A stretch of DNA of 32,306 bases from Chloroflexota bacterium (GTDB lineage: Bacteria > Chloroflexota > Anaerolineae > Aggregatilineales > Phototrophicaceae): contig JAPOWG010000097.1 in assembly GCA_026707745.1 (NCBI GenBank), forward strand, positions 1 through 32,306, given 5' to 3'. Position numbers and translations under genes: made by a program. The notes under the pieces were generated by a model, which was not told where the DNA came from, ran no database searches, and was given only the letters and a program-made list of their open reading frames with translations. Of this stretch, positions 7,884-15,925 are shown piece by piece; positions within the stretch are counted from its first letter, which is position 1, and the number at the start of each line of letters is the position of its first letter.

Positions 7884-8738
7884 TTATCCCTCCTCAATCC
7901 CGACCGCAGCCATCAAGCCGCGCAAGGCATTGACCGCCATCTCCATGCCATCCGCGCCGCTGAACCCGCTGGAATGCCGCGCTTCCAGCAGGTGTGGCTC
8001 CAGCGAGAGTACGCCCTGATAACCGGTTCTTTGCAAGTTCGCCAGCAGTTCTTTCACTTGACCGTCGCCCTGGCCAGCAACCTTCACGGCTGAGCGCTCT
8101 CCATGACCGTTTGAGGCGCCCTCCGGCAGAAGCGCGTCCTTGATATGGATATAACCGATGTATGGATGCAGCGCGTCCCACCAGGCGTCGACGTGCTCGG
8201 ATGCGCCGCATTGCACGAAATTGGCGGGGTCCCAGATAAAGCGGAAGTTTGGCGAATCAATCGCTTTCATGAGTTGCAGGCAGTTTCCCGGCAGGTCCCC
8301 GACGACGCCTTTTTCGTTTTCCAGGAGCAATTGCAGGTCCAAGGACGTCGCGATATCTGTCAGCTTGCCGAGGCGATCAATGGCGCATTGCCTGGCCGCT
8401 TCGTCGACGCCTGCTACCGGATAGAAAGAAAAGATTCGGATGTTGCGGGTGCCGAGCTGATCGGCGACCGCGCCGATATGCCGCAGGCGCTCGCACTCGA
8501 TCTCGATCGGGTCTTGGATGGGCGACTTGCCAATCGGGCTGCCCATGCAACTGACCTCAATTTGGTAGCGGGCGCAGAGGTCTTTGATGCGCCTCAGATG
8601 ATCGTCGGTAAATTGCGAGCAATTCACGCCCCAGGCCGCGCGAATATCAATCAAGGGGATTTTCAGGCGCCCCATCACCCGCAGTTGTTCCTCAAAATCG
8701 ACAGCGATTTCGTCGCCAAACGCGCTGATTTTCATCAT
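7884..8738 (-). CDS. Sugar phosphate isomerase/epimerase (xylose isomerase-like TIM barrel)
   Basis: A 284-residue AP-endonuclease-2/xylose-isomerase-type barrel. Metal-binding positions expected for the family are visible on successive strands: E in LQLLLENEKG, D in FRFIWDPANF, H in IGYIHIKDALLP and E in GVLSLEPHL. Such proteins isomerise or epimerise sugars or inositol-type compounds in the cytosol. The substrate is not readable from sequence. The start is MMKISAFGDE; either of the first two ATGs could be used and no strong ribosome-binding site separates them. It lies downstream of the sulfatase on the same strand with a 203-bp gap. A role in catabolism of desulfated sugar is a reasonable but unproven idea. 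Confidence 0.82.
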   Translation of the reverse strand: MMKISAFGDEIAVDFEEQLRVMGRLKIPLIDIRAAWGVNCSQFTDDHLRRIKDLCARYQIEVSCMGSPIGKSPIQDPIEIECERLRHIGAVADQLGTRNIRIFSFYPVAGVDEAARQCAIDRLGKLTDIATSLDLQLLLENEKGVVGDLPGNCLQLMKAIDSPNFRFIWDPANFVQCGASEHVDAWWDALHPYIGYIHIKDALLPEGASNGHGERSAVKVAGQGDGQVKELLANLQRTGYQGVLSLEPHLLEARHSSGFSGADGMEMAVNALRGLMAAVGIEEG

Positions 8739-8941
8739 AGTCGAGTTGTCACTTTCGGAAGCTTTTGATCTGTCGGCGCAATTGTAACAGCCGCTCGGCG
8801 GCAGCGAAAAGGTCTATCGCGCCGTCGGCGCAGGCGATATTAGGCTTTCTGCTCTATCGCGTGGCGCGGTTTATCACAAGGCGGATGGTCAGCTATGTAG
8901 AGTGCAGGCGCCGCAAGGCGGGGCAAAAACGCCGTCCCGCT
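8739..8941. other. Intergenic region between sulfatase and isomerase
   Basis: 203 bp without a gene. It contains GC-rich short palindromes such as CGCC-GCAA-GGCG near 8910-8921, just downstream of the sulfatase stop on the minus strand. No T-run follows, so it is at best a weak terminator or mRNA end structure. The region presumably holds the isomerase promoter, but no clear hexamers were found. Confidence 0.35.
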
Positions 8942-10423
8942 CTATGGTTCGTAGTAGGGTCCCAGCGCTCTCAGCAGATCGGGCAGGTGGGGCGCATCCT
9001 GGAACAAGAGTCCATCGTCCCCGGCTGGATCCGGAAAGGTCGGCGGTTCATATTCGCGCCAGGCGCCGTTTTCTATTGCCCGCTCGTACCCGTCGCCTGC
9101 GAAGCGCCCGATGAGTTTCTGCCTCAATTCTTGTAGTATGCCATCATAGCGCGGATTGCCCGCCCAATTCTTGGCCTCTTGCGGATCAATGCGCAGATCC
9201 AAGAGCCACTCCTTGCGGTCGGCCGCCGAGTAGATGTATTTCAGTTCCCGGCTTGCGATCATATACAGACCAGTGCGACCTTCGCTGAATTGGCTGTAGA
9301 CATATTCACGTTGGCAGTCACCCGCTGCCAACGTGAAAAGATCCTTTCCCTCCGGCGATGGAGCTGGGCTATCGGCGCCGGCAGCGGCGGCGAATGTCGG
9401 GAAGATGTCGAGCAGGCTGACCGGCTGATCGATTTGCCGACCGGGACCTTCAATGCCGGGCGCATGCAGAATCAAGGGAACTTTCGCCGACGGGTTCAAC
9501 ATACTGCGCTTGCCAACGCTGCCGTAGTCGCCCAGCAGTTCTCCATGGTCAGCGGCATAGACAATGATGGTATTGTTGATGTCGTCGCCCAAGGCATTCA
9601 GAATCCGCCCCAGATTGAAGTCGATGAAAGAAATGCAGGCATAATACATCGCTTTGATGCTGCGAAAGAGCATTTCGTCGAAGCCTTTGTCACGGTATTT
9701 GTAGCGATTCTGGTGGTGATTCCAGTAGCTCAACAATTCTTGGAATCCTTCGGGGCGATGTGGCGGCAGCATGTCAGCCGCGCGGTAGAGTTTGTTCCAG
9801 GGAACCGGAGATTCAAAGGGCGGATGCGGTTTGATGAAACTTGTCCAGAGGAAAAACGGCTGTTCAGGATCGCGTTTGGCCAGGAATTCGATGGCACGGT
9901 CCGCCACCCAGCTGCTGTGATGATGTTCGGCCGGCAGTTGCGATGGTTGCGGCACATAATACATTTCGCTGCGCAGTCCGTGTGGTTCCAGGACATGACC
10001 GTAGCCATTCGCTTCCAGGTAGTCATGAAAGTCATTGCGACTGCGCGGTCGTCTGGCGCCTTCTTCGGAAATGTCGCGGCTGTCAAAGCCCCACATGGCG
10101 TCAACCTGCGGATTGAAGTGCATTTTGCCGATGCCGTGTGTACGAAAGCCGCATTCCCCCAGGACTTGCATAACGCTCCGCAGGCGCAGCGGCGATTCAT
10201 TGTTGGATGTACAGCCGTTCAGGTGAGGCGGGACGCCGGTGACAGTCGCGCTGCGCGCGGCGACGCAGACCGGCGATGGCGTGTAGCAGTTGCTAAAGGC
10301 GATGCCGCCTTTAACCAGCGAATCCAGAATCGGCGTGCGTATCGCTCGGTTGCCCAAGGCGCGGATGGTATCGCTGCGCTGCTGATCGGTCATGACAAAG
10401 AGGATATTGGGTGGTCCGCTCAT
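8942..10423 (-). CDS. Sulfatase (type I, formylglycine-dependent)
   Basis: A 493-residue sulfatase. The N-terminal metal motif is PNILFVMTDQQRSDT (D13). The catalytic signature is SPVCVAARSATVTG, with C53 and R57 in C-x-A-x-R spacing, so C53 is the residue expected to become formylglycine. Further alkaline-phosphatase-superfamily motifs are GIGKMHFNP (conserved Lys), FIKPHPPFE and VYAADHGELLGDYG (Asp/His metal ligands). It should hydrolyse sulfate esters, probably on carbohydrates. No signal peptide precedes the first motif, so the enzyme appears cytosolic and would act on imported small substrates. A C-terminal region with WLLDLRIDPQEAKNW is typical. The maturation enzyme is not in the window. 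An equally long open frame on the opposite strand is a shadow. Confidence 0.93.
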   Translation of the reverse strand: MSGPPNILFVMTDQQRSDTIRALGNRAIRTPILDSLVKGGIAFSNCYTPSPVCVAARSATVTGVPPHLNGCTSNNESPLRLRSVMQVLGECGFRTHGIGKMHFNPQVDAMWGFDSRDISEEGARRPRSRNDFHDYLEANGYGHVLEPHGLRSEMYYVPQPSQLPAEHHHSSWVADRAIEFLAKRDPEQPFFLWTSFIKPHPPFESPVPWNKLYRAADMLPPHRPEGFQELLSYWNHHQNRYKYRDKGFDEMLFRSIKAMYYACISFIDFNLGRILNALGDDINNTIIVYAADHGELLGDYGSVGKRSMLNPSAKVPLILHAPGIEGPGRQIDQPVSLLDIFPTFAAAAGADSPAPSPEGKDLFTLAAGDCQREYVYSQFSEGRTGLYMIASRELKYIYSAADRKEWLLDLRIDPQEAKNWAGNPRYDGILQELRQKLIGRFAGDGYERAIENGAWREYEPPTFPDPAGDDGLLFQDAPHLPDLLRALGPYYEP

Positions 10424-10689
10424 GGTTTCGCTTTTCGCTAGTTGTTTAAGATGCGCCAGTTTTTGTGGCTGTCTCGCGGGTGGCGATCATAGCGCAATTA
10501 TGGTCGCGGATTCTAGAGCGAGCGCTCGGTGAAGCGCAATTCGTTCTCCAGTACCCGCAAGTAGCCCTGAACTTGCCCCGTTTTGAATAACAGTATAGAT
10601 ACAGTATGTATATGGGAGGGGGGGTATCCCCTCGTCAGATCTGAGTACATGATAGTTTTCGTTGGGCAGACAGCCGCGACAATACCCGC

Positions 10690-10714
10690 CAATTTTGGCG
10701 TGTTTTCGGGCGAC
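10690..10714 (+). repeat. 25-bp direct repeat, copy 1 (copy 2 at 11034-11058)
   Basis: The segment with core GGCGTGTTTTCGGGCGAC recurs at 11034-11058 as GGCGTGTTTTTGGGCAAC. 22 of 25 positions are identical by my alignment. In both copies the last GGGC begins a hairpin (10708-10728 and 11052-11069), although the arm sequences differ. This suggests related elements rather than chance similarity. Confidence 0.6.
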
Positions 10715-11019
10715 TTGATAGGTCGCCCTTACAATTCTTGTCATAAGAGATGCCTAGCGATGGGCGTAGGTTGCGGTTTGAAGTTTGTTCTTCTTCGTCC
10801 ATTTGCGGACACAGCAATGTCGTTTTCGAACATCAGCGCCTCTTATGTGACGATGTCACTTGGTTTACGCCGAGCGCCGGGTTATACAAGCGTCGGCCCA
10901 GGCCGGGCGGCTGCGCGTGTTGCAAAGCTAAGGATAGAACAAGGCTAGGAGAAAAAGGCGACTATATGGTCGCGGTTTCGGCATTGAGTCGCGGGCTAGC
11001 GGGAAGGGCAGCGAGTCAG

Positions 11020-11036
11020 TTGACAAAACCTGTCAA
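11020..11036. promoter_or_regulatory. Operator-like perfect inverted repeat
   Basis: TTGACA-AAACC-TGTCAA is a perfect 6-5-6 inverted repeat located 264 bp before the binding-protein ATG. It has the form of a dimeric repressor site (GntR-, LacI- or TetR-like regulators bind such dyads). The first half also reads as a -35 box, but no -10 follows at suitable distance. The regulator is not encoded in the window. Confidence 0.35.
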
Positions 11037-11299
11037 TTTAGGCGTGTTTTTGGGCAACCCTCGGTGCCCTCGGTGGTTAATTGCCAACAATCTGAAATGC
11101 ACCCCGGGAGGTGCAATTTGTTGCGTACGCGCTCGTAGTGCGTTAGGATGTGGGAAGCGCGATTTCGAAATCCTTTTCGTAAGCGCATGTTTCTGGAGGC
11201 TCGAGGGCAGTTTGCAAGGGAACAGGCAGGCGACCGTGCCTGGCGCAAAATATGCGCCTCGACAAATGCTTTCACACTTAGTTCAGTGAGGAGATTGCA

Positions 11300-12595
11300 A
11301 TGAAGAAATTACTTGTATTAATCACCATTTTGCTTTTGGTGATCCCCGTTTATGCGGATGACATGGATCCCTGTGAACTGGATGCGCCGATGGACGCGAC
11401 AGAAATCAACTTCATGGGCTGGGCATTCCCGATTACTGAGTTCTTCGCCGCCGAACTAGAGAAATGCAACGAAGTTGACAACTTGACCGTGAATGTCCAA
11501 TTGTTGGACTCCGCCAGTGCGGAGGAGCAAGCCAACCTGGCGCTGGCCGGCGGTGGCGATTCACCCTGGGCGATCCTGCACACGGTGCCGTCGCGCATGG
11601 TAACGCTGTCCGGCTTTGACGCGCTCTTGCCGCTCAATGACCTGGTCGACGAGTATCGCGAAACATACAACCTGGACGATATCCCGCAACCGGTCTGGGA
11701 CGCTGCCACCATCGACGGCAATATTTACGGCGTACCGTTTATGTCTAACACTATGCATCTCTTCTACCGGACCGATCTCTTTGAGAAGCACGGGCTGGAT
11801 GTCCCGACGACCTACGATGAAGTGATCGACGCTTGCGAGACGCTCAGGGATGAACCGAGCATTGATTTGCCCTTCACCATGAATCTGCATGCGGGCTGGG
11901 CTTGGGAGATCGAGTTCATGCACTTCATCCGGTCCTTTGGCGGCAAGTACTTGAACGATGACGACAATACGCCGATATTTAACAGCGACGAAGGTGTGGC
12001 CGCCTTGACGAAGATGAAGGAAGTTGTCGACGGCTGCATGGGTCCGGAAGGTTTGACCTACAGCATCGACGACAGCGAAATCGGTATGGAGACGGGTACG
12101 CTGGCCTTCGTGCATATCTGGGCCAGCCGCGCCGCCAACATGGACGATCCGGAAAAGTCGGACTACGTCGGCATAATCGGCTTCGCGCCTTCGCCGGCGC
12201 CCAACCCGGAAAGCGGCATCCTCGGAGGTTCCGCCTGGATCGATGCCTATTCGATTACCAAGCGAGGCGGAGTCGACTATGATCTGGCATTCCGCGCCAT
12301 CATGGAAACGTTCGACTTTGAAGGCCAGGTCGGTGGCGCGGCGCACGGCGCGATCGTTCGTTCCTCCGTCAGTGAAGCCGGTCATGGCGGGCGCAATATG
12401 CCGGCCTTTGCCATCTCTCTGGGCCAGGGCGTCGGCGGCAATTCGCTGAATCCGGCCGCAGCCCTGGCGCGTGTCGCGCTCGGCAACTGGCTGCCGCTGG
12501 TCGGCAGTGGCGATCTCACGCCCGAGGAAGCGCTGGACAGCGCGGCCGAAGAGTACACCGCCGAAGCAACGGCGCAGGGCTACATCGGCGGCTAG
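11300..12595 (+). CDS. Family-1 extracellular solute-binding protein (sugar ABC importer)
   Basis: A 431-residue protein with a Sec signal peptide (MKKLLVLITILLLVIPVYA, cleavage likely before DD). There is no lipobox cysteine at the cleavage site. GAGGAG at 11288-11293 gives a good ribosome-binding site. The body has the carbohydrate-binding-protein pattern: GDSPWAILHTVPSRM, IDGNIYGVPFMSNTMHLFYRT, LFEKHGLDVPTTYDEVIDAC and GSAWIDAYSITKRG. It would capture a sugar or sugar derivative outside the membrane and deliver it to the two permeases that follow. The 162-bp gap after it contains an 11-bp hairpin that could raise its expression above the permeases. The ligand cannot be deduced. Confidence 0.88.
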   Translation: MKKLLVLITILLLVIPVYADDMDPCELDAPMDATEINFMGWAFPITEFFAAELEKCNEVDNLTVNVQLLDSASAEEQANLALAGGGDSPWAILHTVPSRMVTLSGFDALLPLNDLVDEYRETYNLDDIPQPVWDAATIDGNIYGVPFMSNTMHLFYRTDLFEKHGLDVPTTYDEVIDACETLRDEPSIDLPFTMNLHAGWAWEIEFMHFIRSFGGKYLNDDDNTPIFNSDEGVAALTKMKEVVDGCMGPEGLTYSIDDSEIGMETGTLAFVHIWASRAANMDDPEKSDYVGIIGFAPSPAPNPESGILGGSAWIDAYSITKRGGVDYDLAFRAIMETFDFEGQVGGAAHGAIVRSSVSEAGHGGRNMPAFAISLGQGVGGNSLNPAAALARVALGNWLPLVGSGDLTPEEALDSAAEEYTAEATAQGYIGG

Positions 12596-12615
12596 CCGCG
12601 CCGATCATCAACAAT

Positions 12616-12649
12616 GAGGGTTGGCGCTTTGCAAGTCCCGCCAACCCTC
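12616..12649 (+). terminator. Perfect 11-bp hairpin after the binding-protein gene
   Basis: GAGGGTTGGCG (12616-12626) pairs perfectly with CGCCAACCCTC (12639-12649) around a 12-base loop. It lies 20 bp after the binding-protein stop and before the permease genes. No T-run follows, so it is more likely an mRNA-stabilising or partial-termination structure than a full intrinsic terminator. Such hairpins are known between binding-protein and permease genes of ABC operons. Confidence 0.6.
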
Positions 12650-12757
12650 GCCGCTTGATTTCCGTCACGCGGTCTGCCAGCGCTCAGACTCGGTTGAGTG
12701 CGTCGCGCCCTTGATCCAGACATCGCCATCGATTGCTGATGCCTTGAGATCTTTCGC

Positions 12758-13621
12758 ATGAACAGACGAACGTTCTTCATGTTCATGAGCCCAAGCCTGC
12801 TCGTCATGCTGGCGCTGATGGTGTTCCCCTTGCTTACCTCTATCTGGCTCAGCACGCAATACATGACCTTCCGCAACATCAATACGCCGGAATTCGTCGG
12901 TCTTGCGAATTATCTTGAGGTATTCGAAGACCGCAAATTCTGGCAAGCCTTCACATTCACGATGACCTTCATCGCCATCGCCGTGCCGGCGCAGATCTCG
13001 GTTGGATTCTTGATTGCGGTCTTGCTGGACCAGGTCTCCAGCCGCATCCGCGGCATTTACATCGCGGCCTTCTTGATGCCCTTCATCGTGGTGCCGGTGG
13101 TCGGTACGCTGATGGTCAAGCAATTGTTCGAGTCCGGCGGCATCGTCGCCTGGGCGTATCGCGCGCTGCTCGGGTCGCGCTTCATCTTTACCGAGCAGTC
13201 GGTCAAATCGCTGATTCTGGTGCACAGCCTATGGGCGGCGACGCCCTTCCCGCTCATTGTGTTTTTCGCCGGTTTGCAGACCTTGCCCGATGAACTGATC
13301 GAAGCCTCGATGATCGATGGCGCCACGCGCTTGCGTCAAGTTCGGCATATCATGATCCCGCATTTGCGCTCGCTCTTTGTATTCGTCGGTTTGATCTCGA
13401 TCATGGACGCCTACCGCGTCTTTGACAGCGTATTTGTGCTCACCGAACAGAACCCGATTTACAAGGCGGAAGTGATGATGCTTTATACCTTCCGCACGGC
13501 CATGAGCGTGCAGCGGCTCGGCAAAGCCAACGCCATGTCAGTCATCACCGTCGTCATGATTCTGGTCGTTCTGGTGCCCTTCCTGTTGCGCACGTATAAG
13601 GAGCAGACTGAAGAGCGCTAG
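12758..13621 (+). CDS. Sugar ABC transporter permease, MalF type
   Basis: A 287-residue inner-membrane protein with six predicted helices, starting with FMSPSLLVMLALMVFPLLTSIW. The cytoplasmic coupling motif (EAA loop) is EASMIDGATRLRQVRHIMIP at residues 182-201, which docks with the ATPase. Length and layout are typical of MalF/UgpA-type permeases that lack the long MalF periplasmic loop. It is 1 bp from the second permease and therefore almost certainly co-translated. No ATP-binding subunit is encoded in this cluster, so a shared MsmX/UgpC-like ATPase elsewhere is expected. The start ATG has only a weak GAG upstream. Confidence 0.9.
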   Translation: MNRRTFFMFMSPSLLVMLALMVFPLLTSIWLSTQYMTFRNINTPEFVGLANYLEVFEDRKFWQAFTFTMTFIAIAVPAQISVGFLIAVLLDQVSSRIRGIYIAAFLMPFIVVPVVGTLMVKQLFESGGIVAWAYRALLGSRFIFTEQSVKSLILVHSLWAATPFPLIVFFAGLQTLPDELIEASMIDGATRLRQVRHIMIPHLRSLFVFVGLISIMDAYRVFDSVFVLTEQNPIYKAEVMMLYTFRTAMSVQRLGKANAMSVITVVMILVVLVPFLLRTYKEQTEER

Positions 13622-13622
13622 C

Positions 13623-14627
13623 ATGAAGAGAATTGAGAATCGCTATGTGCTCACGGTCATCTATGCTCTTCTGACGATTTACGCCCTCTTCAGCGTCATT
13701 CCCTTCTTCTGGACGACCATACAGTCCTTCAAAACGCCGCGACAAGCCAACTCCCGCGTGCCGCTTTTTATCTTCGAGCCGACGGCGGACAATTACACCG
13801 ATCTCTGGCTGAAGACGATCCCGGATGATCCGCTTTTGGTCGCCGCTGTACTCGTGGCGATATTTGGCCTGCTGGCCTTCGTGGGGATGCAGGCCAGGCG
13901 ATTCCCCTTCCCGCGCGGCTACGTCTATTTGGGCATACTTGCGGTCGGGTTCGCGGTCTTGTGGTCGATTCCCGGTTACGTCCGAACGCAGACGTTTTAT
14001 GACTATTTCCTCAACACCGTCATCGTCACTTTTGGCACGATCTGTATCTCCATTTCTATCGGCTGCTTGGCCGGTTACGGCCTGGCGCGCTACAGCGGCA
14101 TTGCCGGCGTGATTATTCTGGTGACCGCGTTGGGATTCCGCTCCTTGCCAGGCATGGCTTATATCTTGCCCTATTGGTGGTTCGGTCAACGATCCGGCTT
14201 GTACGATACGCATATCCTGCTGATCATCACGCTGGTGGCGATCAATCAGCCCTTCACCATCTGGATGCTGCGCAGCTTCTTCATGAACATTCCCAAGGAG
14301 ATTGAAGAATCGGCCATGGTCGATGGCGCGAATCGCTTGACCGCCTTCTTGAGCGTAATTATTCCTATCATGTGGCCCGGCATCATCTCGACAGCCTTGT
14401 TCACGCTCTTGCTGGCATACAGCGACTTTCTGCTGGTGCGTATCCTGACCCAATCGAATTGGACGCTCACCGTCGCCATTTCCAAATATGCCGCGGGCGA
14501 AGATCCTGGGCATATCACCCTGGCCGCGGCGGCGGCCGTTTCCGCAGCTGTGCCGATCATCATCGTGGTATTCATCTTCCAGAGCCAGCTGGTGAAGGGA
14601 CTGACCTCGGGCGCGGTGAAGGGGTAG
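13623..14627 (+). CDS. Sugar ABC transporter permease, MalG type, with an extra helix pair
   Basis: A 334-residue permease. The start RYVLTVIYALLTIYALFSVIPFFWTTIQSF and the EAA loop EESAMVDGANRLTAFLSVIIP (about 228-248) are standard for MalG/UgpE types. It is longer than the usual 270-300 residues. About 60 residues (roughly 63-125) are inserted between the first periplasmic segment (PTADNYTDLW) and the normal second helix (YFLNTVIVTFGT). The insert holds two further hydrophobic segments (LLVAAVLVAIFGLLAFVGM and YVYLGILAVGFAVLW). Because an even number of helices is added, the topology of the core is kept. The extra helices may contact a partner or lipid; this is inference. Confidence 0.9.
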   Translation: MKRIENRYVLTVIYALLTIYALFSVIPFFWTTIQSFKTPRQANSRVPLFIFEPTADNYTDLWLKTIPDDPLLVAAVLVAIFGLLAFVGMQARRFPFPRGYVYLGILAVGFAVLWSIPGYVRTQTFYDYFLNTVIVTFGTICISISIGCLAGYGLARYSGIAGVIILVTALGFRSLPGMAYILPYWWFGQRSGLYDTHILLIITLVAINQPFTIWMLRSFFMNIPKEIEESAMVDGANRLTAFLSVIIPIMWPGIISTALFTLLLAYSDFLLVRILTQSNWTLTVAISKYAAGEDPGHITLAAAAAVSAAVPIIIVVFIFQSQLVKGLTSGAVKG

Positions 14628-14658
14628 CGGGTATTATGGCGCGAGAATGTAGCAACCG

Positions 14659-15885
14659 ATGACCGCCGCCGTCAGCGACCTGCCGGTGAGCGATGCGCGG
14701 GCCTATTCACGCTATCGATTTGTCATCGCCGTATTGATTCTTTGGGCTCATATATCAATCGGCCTGAACTTCTTCGCTGTCACGCCACTCTTGCCGCTCG
14801 CGATCGATGACTATGGCATCACGCGCGCCAGCGCCAGCTTGCTGGTAGCGCTGCCAACCTTGGTGAAAGCCTGTATAGGCTTGCCGGGCAGCTTGATAAT
14901 CAACCGTTTCGGATTGAATCGCGTCTTCACCGTCAGCTGGTTCATGCTTGGCATACTGGCGCTGTCTCCCTGGATACAGGGATTCTACCTGATGCTGTTG
15001 CTGCGACTCCTTTACGGTATCGGCACTGGACTGATGATGACGGCTACGGCGTCGTTAATCATGCAATGGTTCCGCCCGAAAGAAGTGCCCATCATAAATA
15101 CCCTATTGTTAATCGTGATCAGTTTGGGCATCGCAATATCGATCCCGTTGGCGGCGCCGCTGGCGAAGCATACTTCCTGGGAAGGGTCGCTTGGCGTCTT
15201 TGGCGCCATCGGCTTGTGCGGCGCCTTTGCCTGGGCGCTTTGCGGTCGCACACAGGCGACGCACATACAGGAATCCTCGTCGGTCTTCACCTTGCGCGAG
15301 GTCTGGGAGGTCTTTCGCGATCGAACGATCTTCCTGCTGGTTGTCGGCGATGCCCTGGTCTTCGTGAATTATGCCGCGGTGACGAGCTGGCTACCGACCT
15401 TCTTGCACGAGTTCCGAGGCATGAACCTCCATCAAGCCGGCTATGTGACCGGTTTGTTGCCGGCGGTGGGCATATTCGCCGTGCTTTTGGGCGGCTTTCT
15501 GGCGGTGCGGGTAGGGAATCGGCGTCTGCTCTTTCTGGGGCCTGGCGTCATGGTCGCGATCGGGGGATTCGGCGCCTTCCTGTTGCGCGATCCGCTGGCG
15601 ATCAACCTGGCGATACTCGCGCTGGGTTTCGGCACCTGGGTGTATCAACCGGCGCTACTGACTTTGCCGATGCAGTTGCCCTGGATGACGCCGCGCAAAA
15701 TCACGGTGGTTTGGGGTGCTTCCCTGACTATCGCCGGTTTCGGCATGTTTATCTCACCGGTCGTTGTAGGCGCCTCGCGCGATCTGTTTGACACCTTCGT
15801 CCCAGGGTTCTCCATTTGGGCGACATTTGGATGCGCCCTGATATTCACGGGCGTCTTCTTGCCGAAACAGAAACGCAATCATTGA
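14659..15885 (+). CDS. Major facilitator superfamily transporter
   Basis: A 408-residue membrane protein with about 12 hydrophobic segments and the MFS two-halves layout. The first helix region is FVIAVLILWAHISIGLNFFAVTPLLPLAIDDYGI. A loop like the family A-motif is LPGSLIINRFGLNRVF, and a glycine-rich helix is LLYGIGTGLMMTATASLIMQWF. The sequence resembles CynX/NimT or nitrate/nitrite-type carriers in style, but the substrate is not predictable. It follows the MalG-type permease by 31 bp and precedes the SnoaL-like gene by 40 bp on the same strand, so it probably belongs to the same transcript. It might import or export a related compound. Confidence 0.88.
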   Translation: MTAAVSDLPVSDARAYSRYRFVIAVLILWAHISIGLNFFAVTPLLPLAIDDYGITRASASLLVALPTLVKACIGLPGSLIINRFGLNRVFTVSWFMLGILALSPWIQGFYLMLLLRLLYGIGTGLMMTATASLIMQWFRPKEVPIINTLLLIVISLGIAISIPLAAPLAKHTSWEGSLGVFGAIGLCGAFAWALCGRTQATHIQESSSVFTLREVWEVFRDRTIFLLVVGDALVFVNYAAVTSWLPTFLHEFRGMNLHQAGYVTGLLPAVGIFAVLLGGFLAVRVGNRRLLFLGPGVMVAIGGFGAFLLRDPLAINLAILALGFGTWVYQPALLTLPMQLPWMTPRKITVVWGASLTIAGFGMFISPVVVGASRDLFDTFVPGFSIWATFGCALIFTGVFLPKQKRNH

Positions 15886-15925
15886 AGACAAAGCAGATCA
15901 GAAGAAGTAGAAAAGGGAAGAGATC

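Larger units (their letters stand above)
10424..11299. promoter_or_regulatory. Long palindrome-rich intergenic region upstream of the ABC importer operon
   Basis: 876 bp between the divergent sulfatase and binding-protein genes. Open frames here (up to 179 codons) show no family motif and are Cys- and Arg-rich, so none is called. The region contains several hairpins: GGGCGAC-N7-GTCGCCC at 10708-10728, GCGAC-N6-GTCGC at 10958-10973, the inverted repeat at 11020-11036, GGGCAACC-CTC-GGTGCCC at 11052-11069 (one bulge) and TGCACC-N6-GGTGCA at 11098-11115. It also carries the 25-bp direct repeat listed separately. It probably holds divergent promoters and regulator sites, but no confident -35/-10 pair was found. 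Confidence 0.5.

Noticed and set aside
9179..10441. 420-codon open frame antisense to the sulfatase
   Set aside because: The sulfatase on the other strand has all catalytic motifs. The antisense frame is a by-product of GC-rich codon usage.
10583..11289. Overlapping open frames of 121 and 179 codons in the long intergenic region
   Set aside because: No recognisable motif, unusual Cys/Arg/Gly-rich composition, and no ribosome-binding site. They overlap each other and run through palindromes and repeats.
13554..14513. 319-codon open frame antisense to the two permeases
   Set aside because: His/Asp/Arg/Gln-rich translation typical of the reverse complement of a membrane-protein gene; the sense strand is clearly coding.
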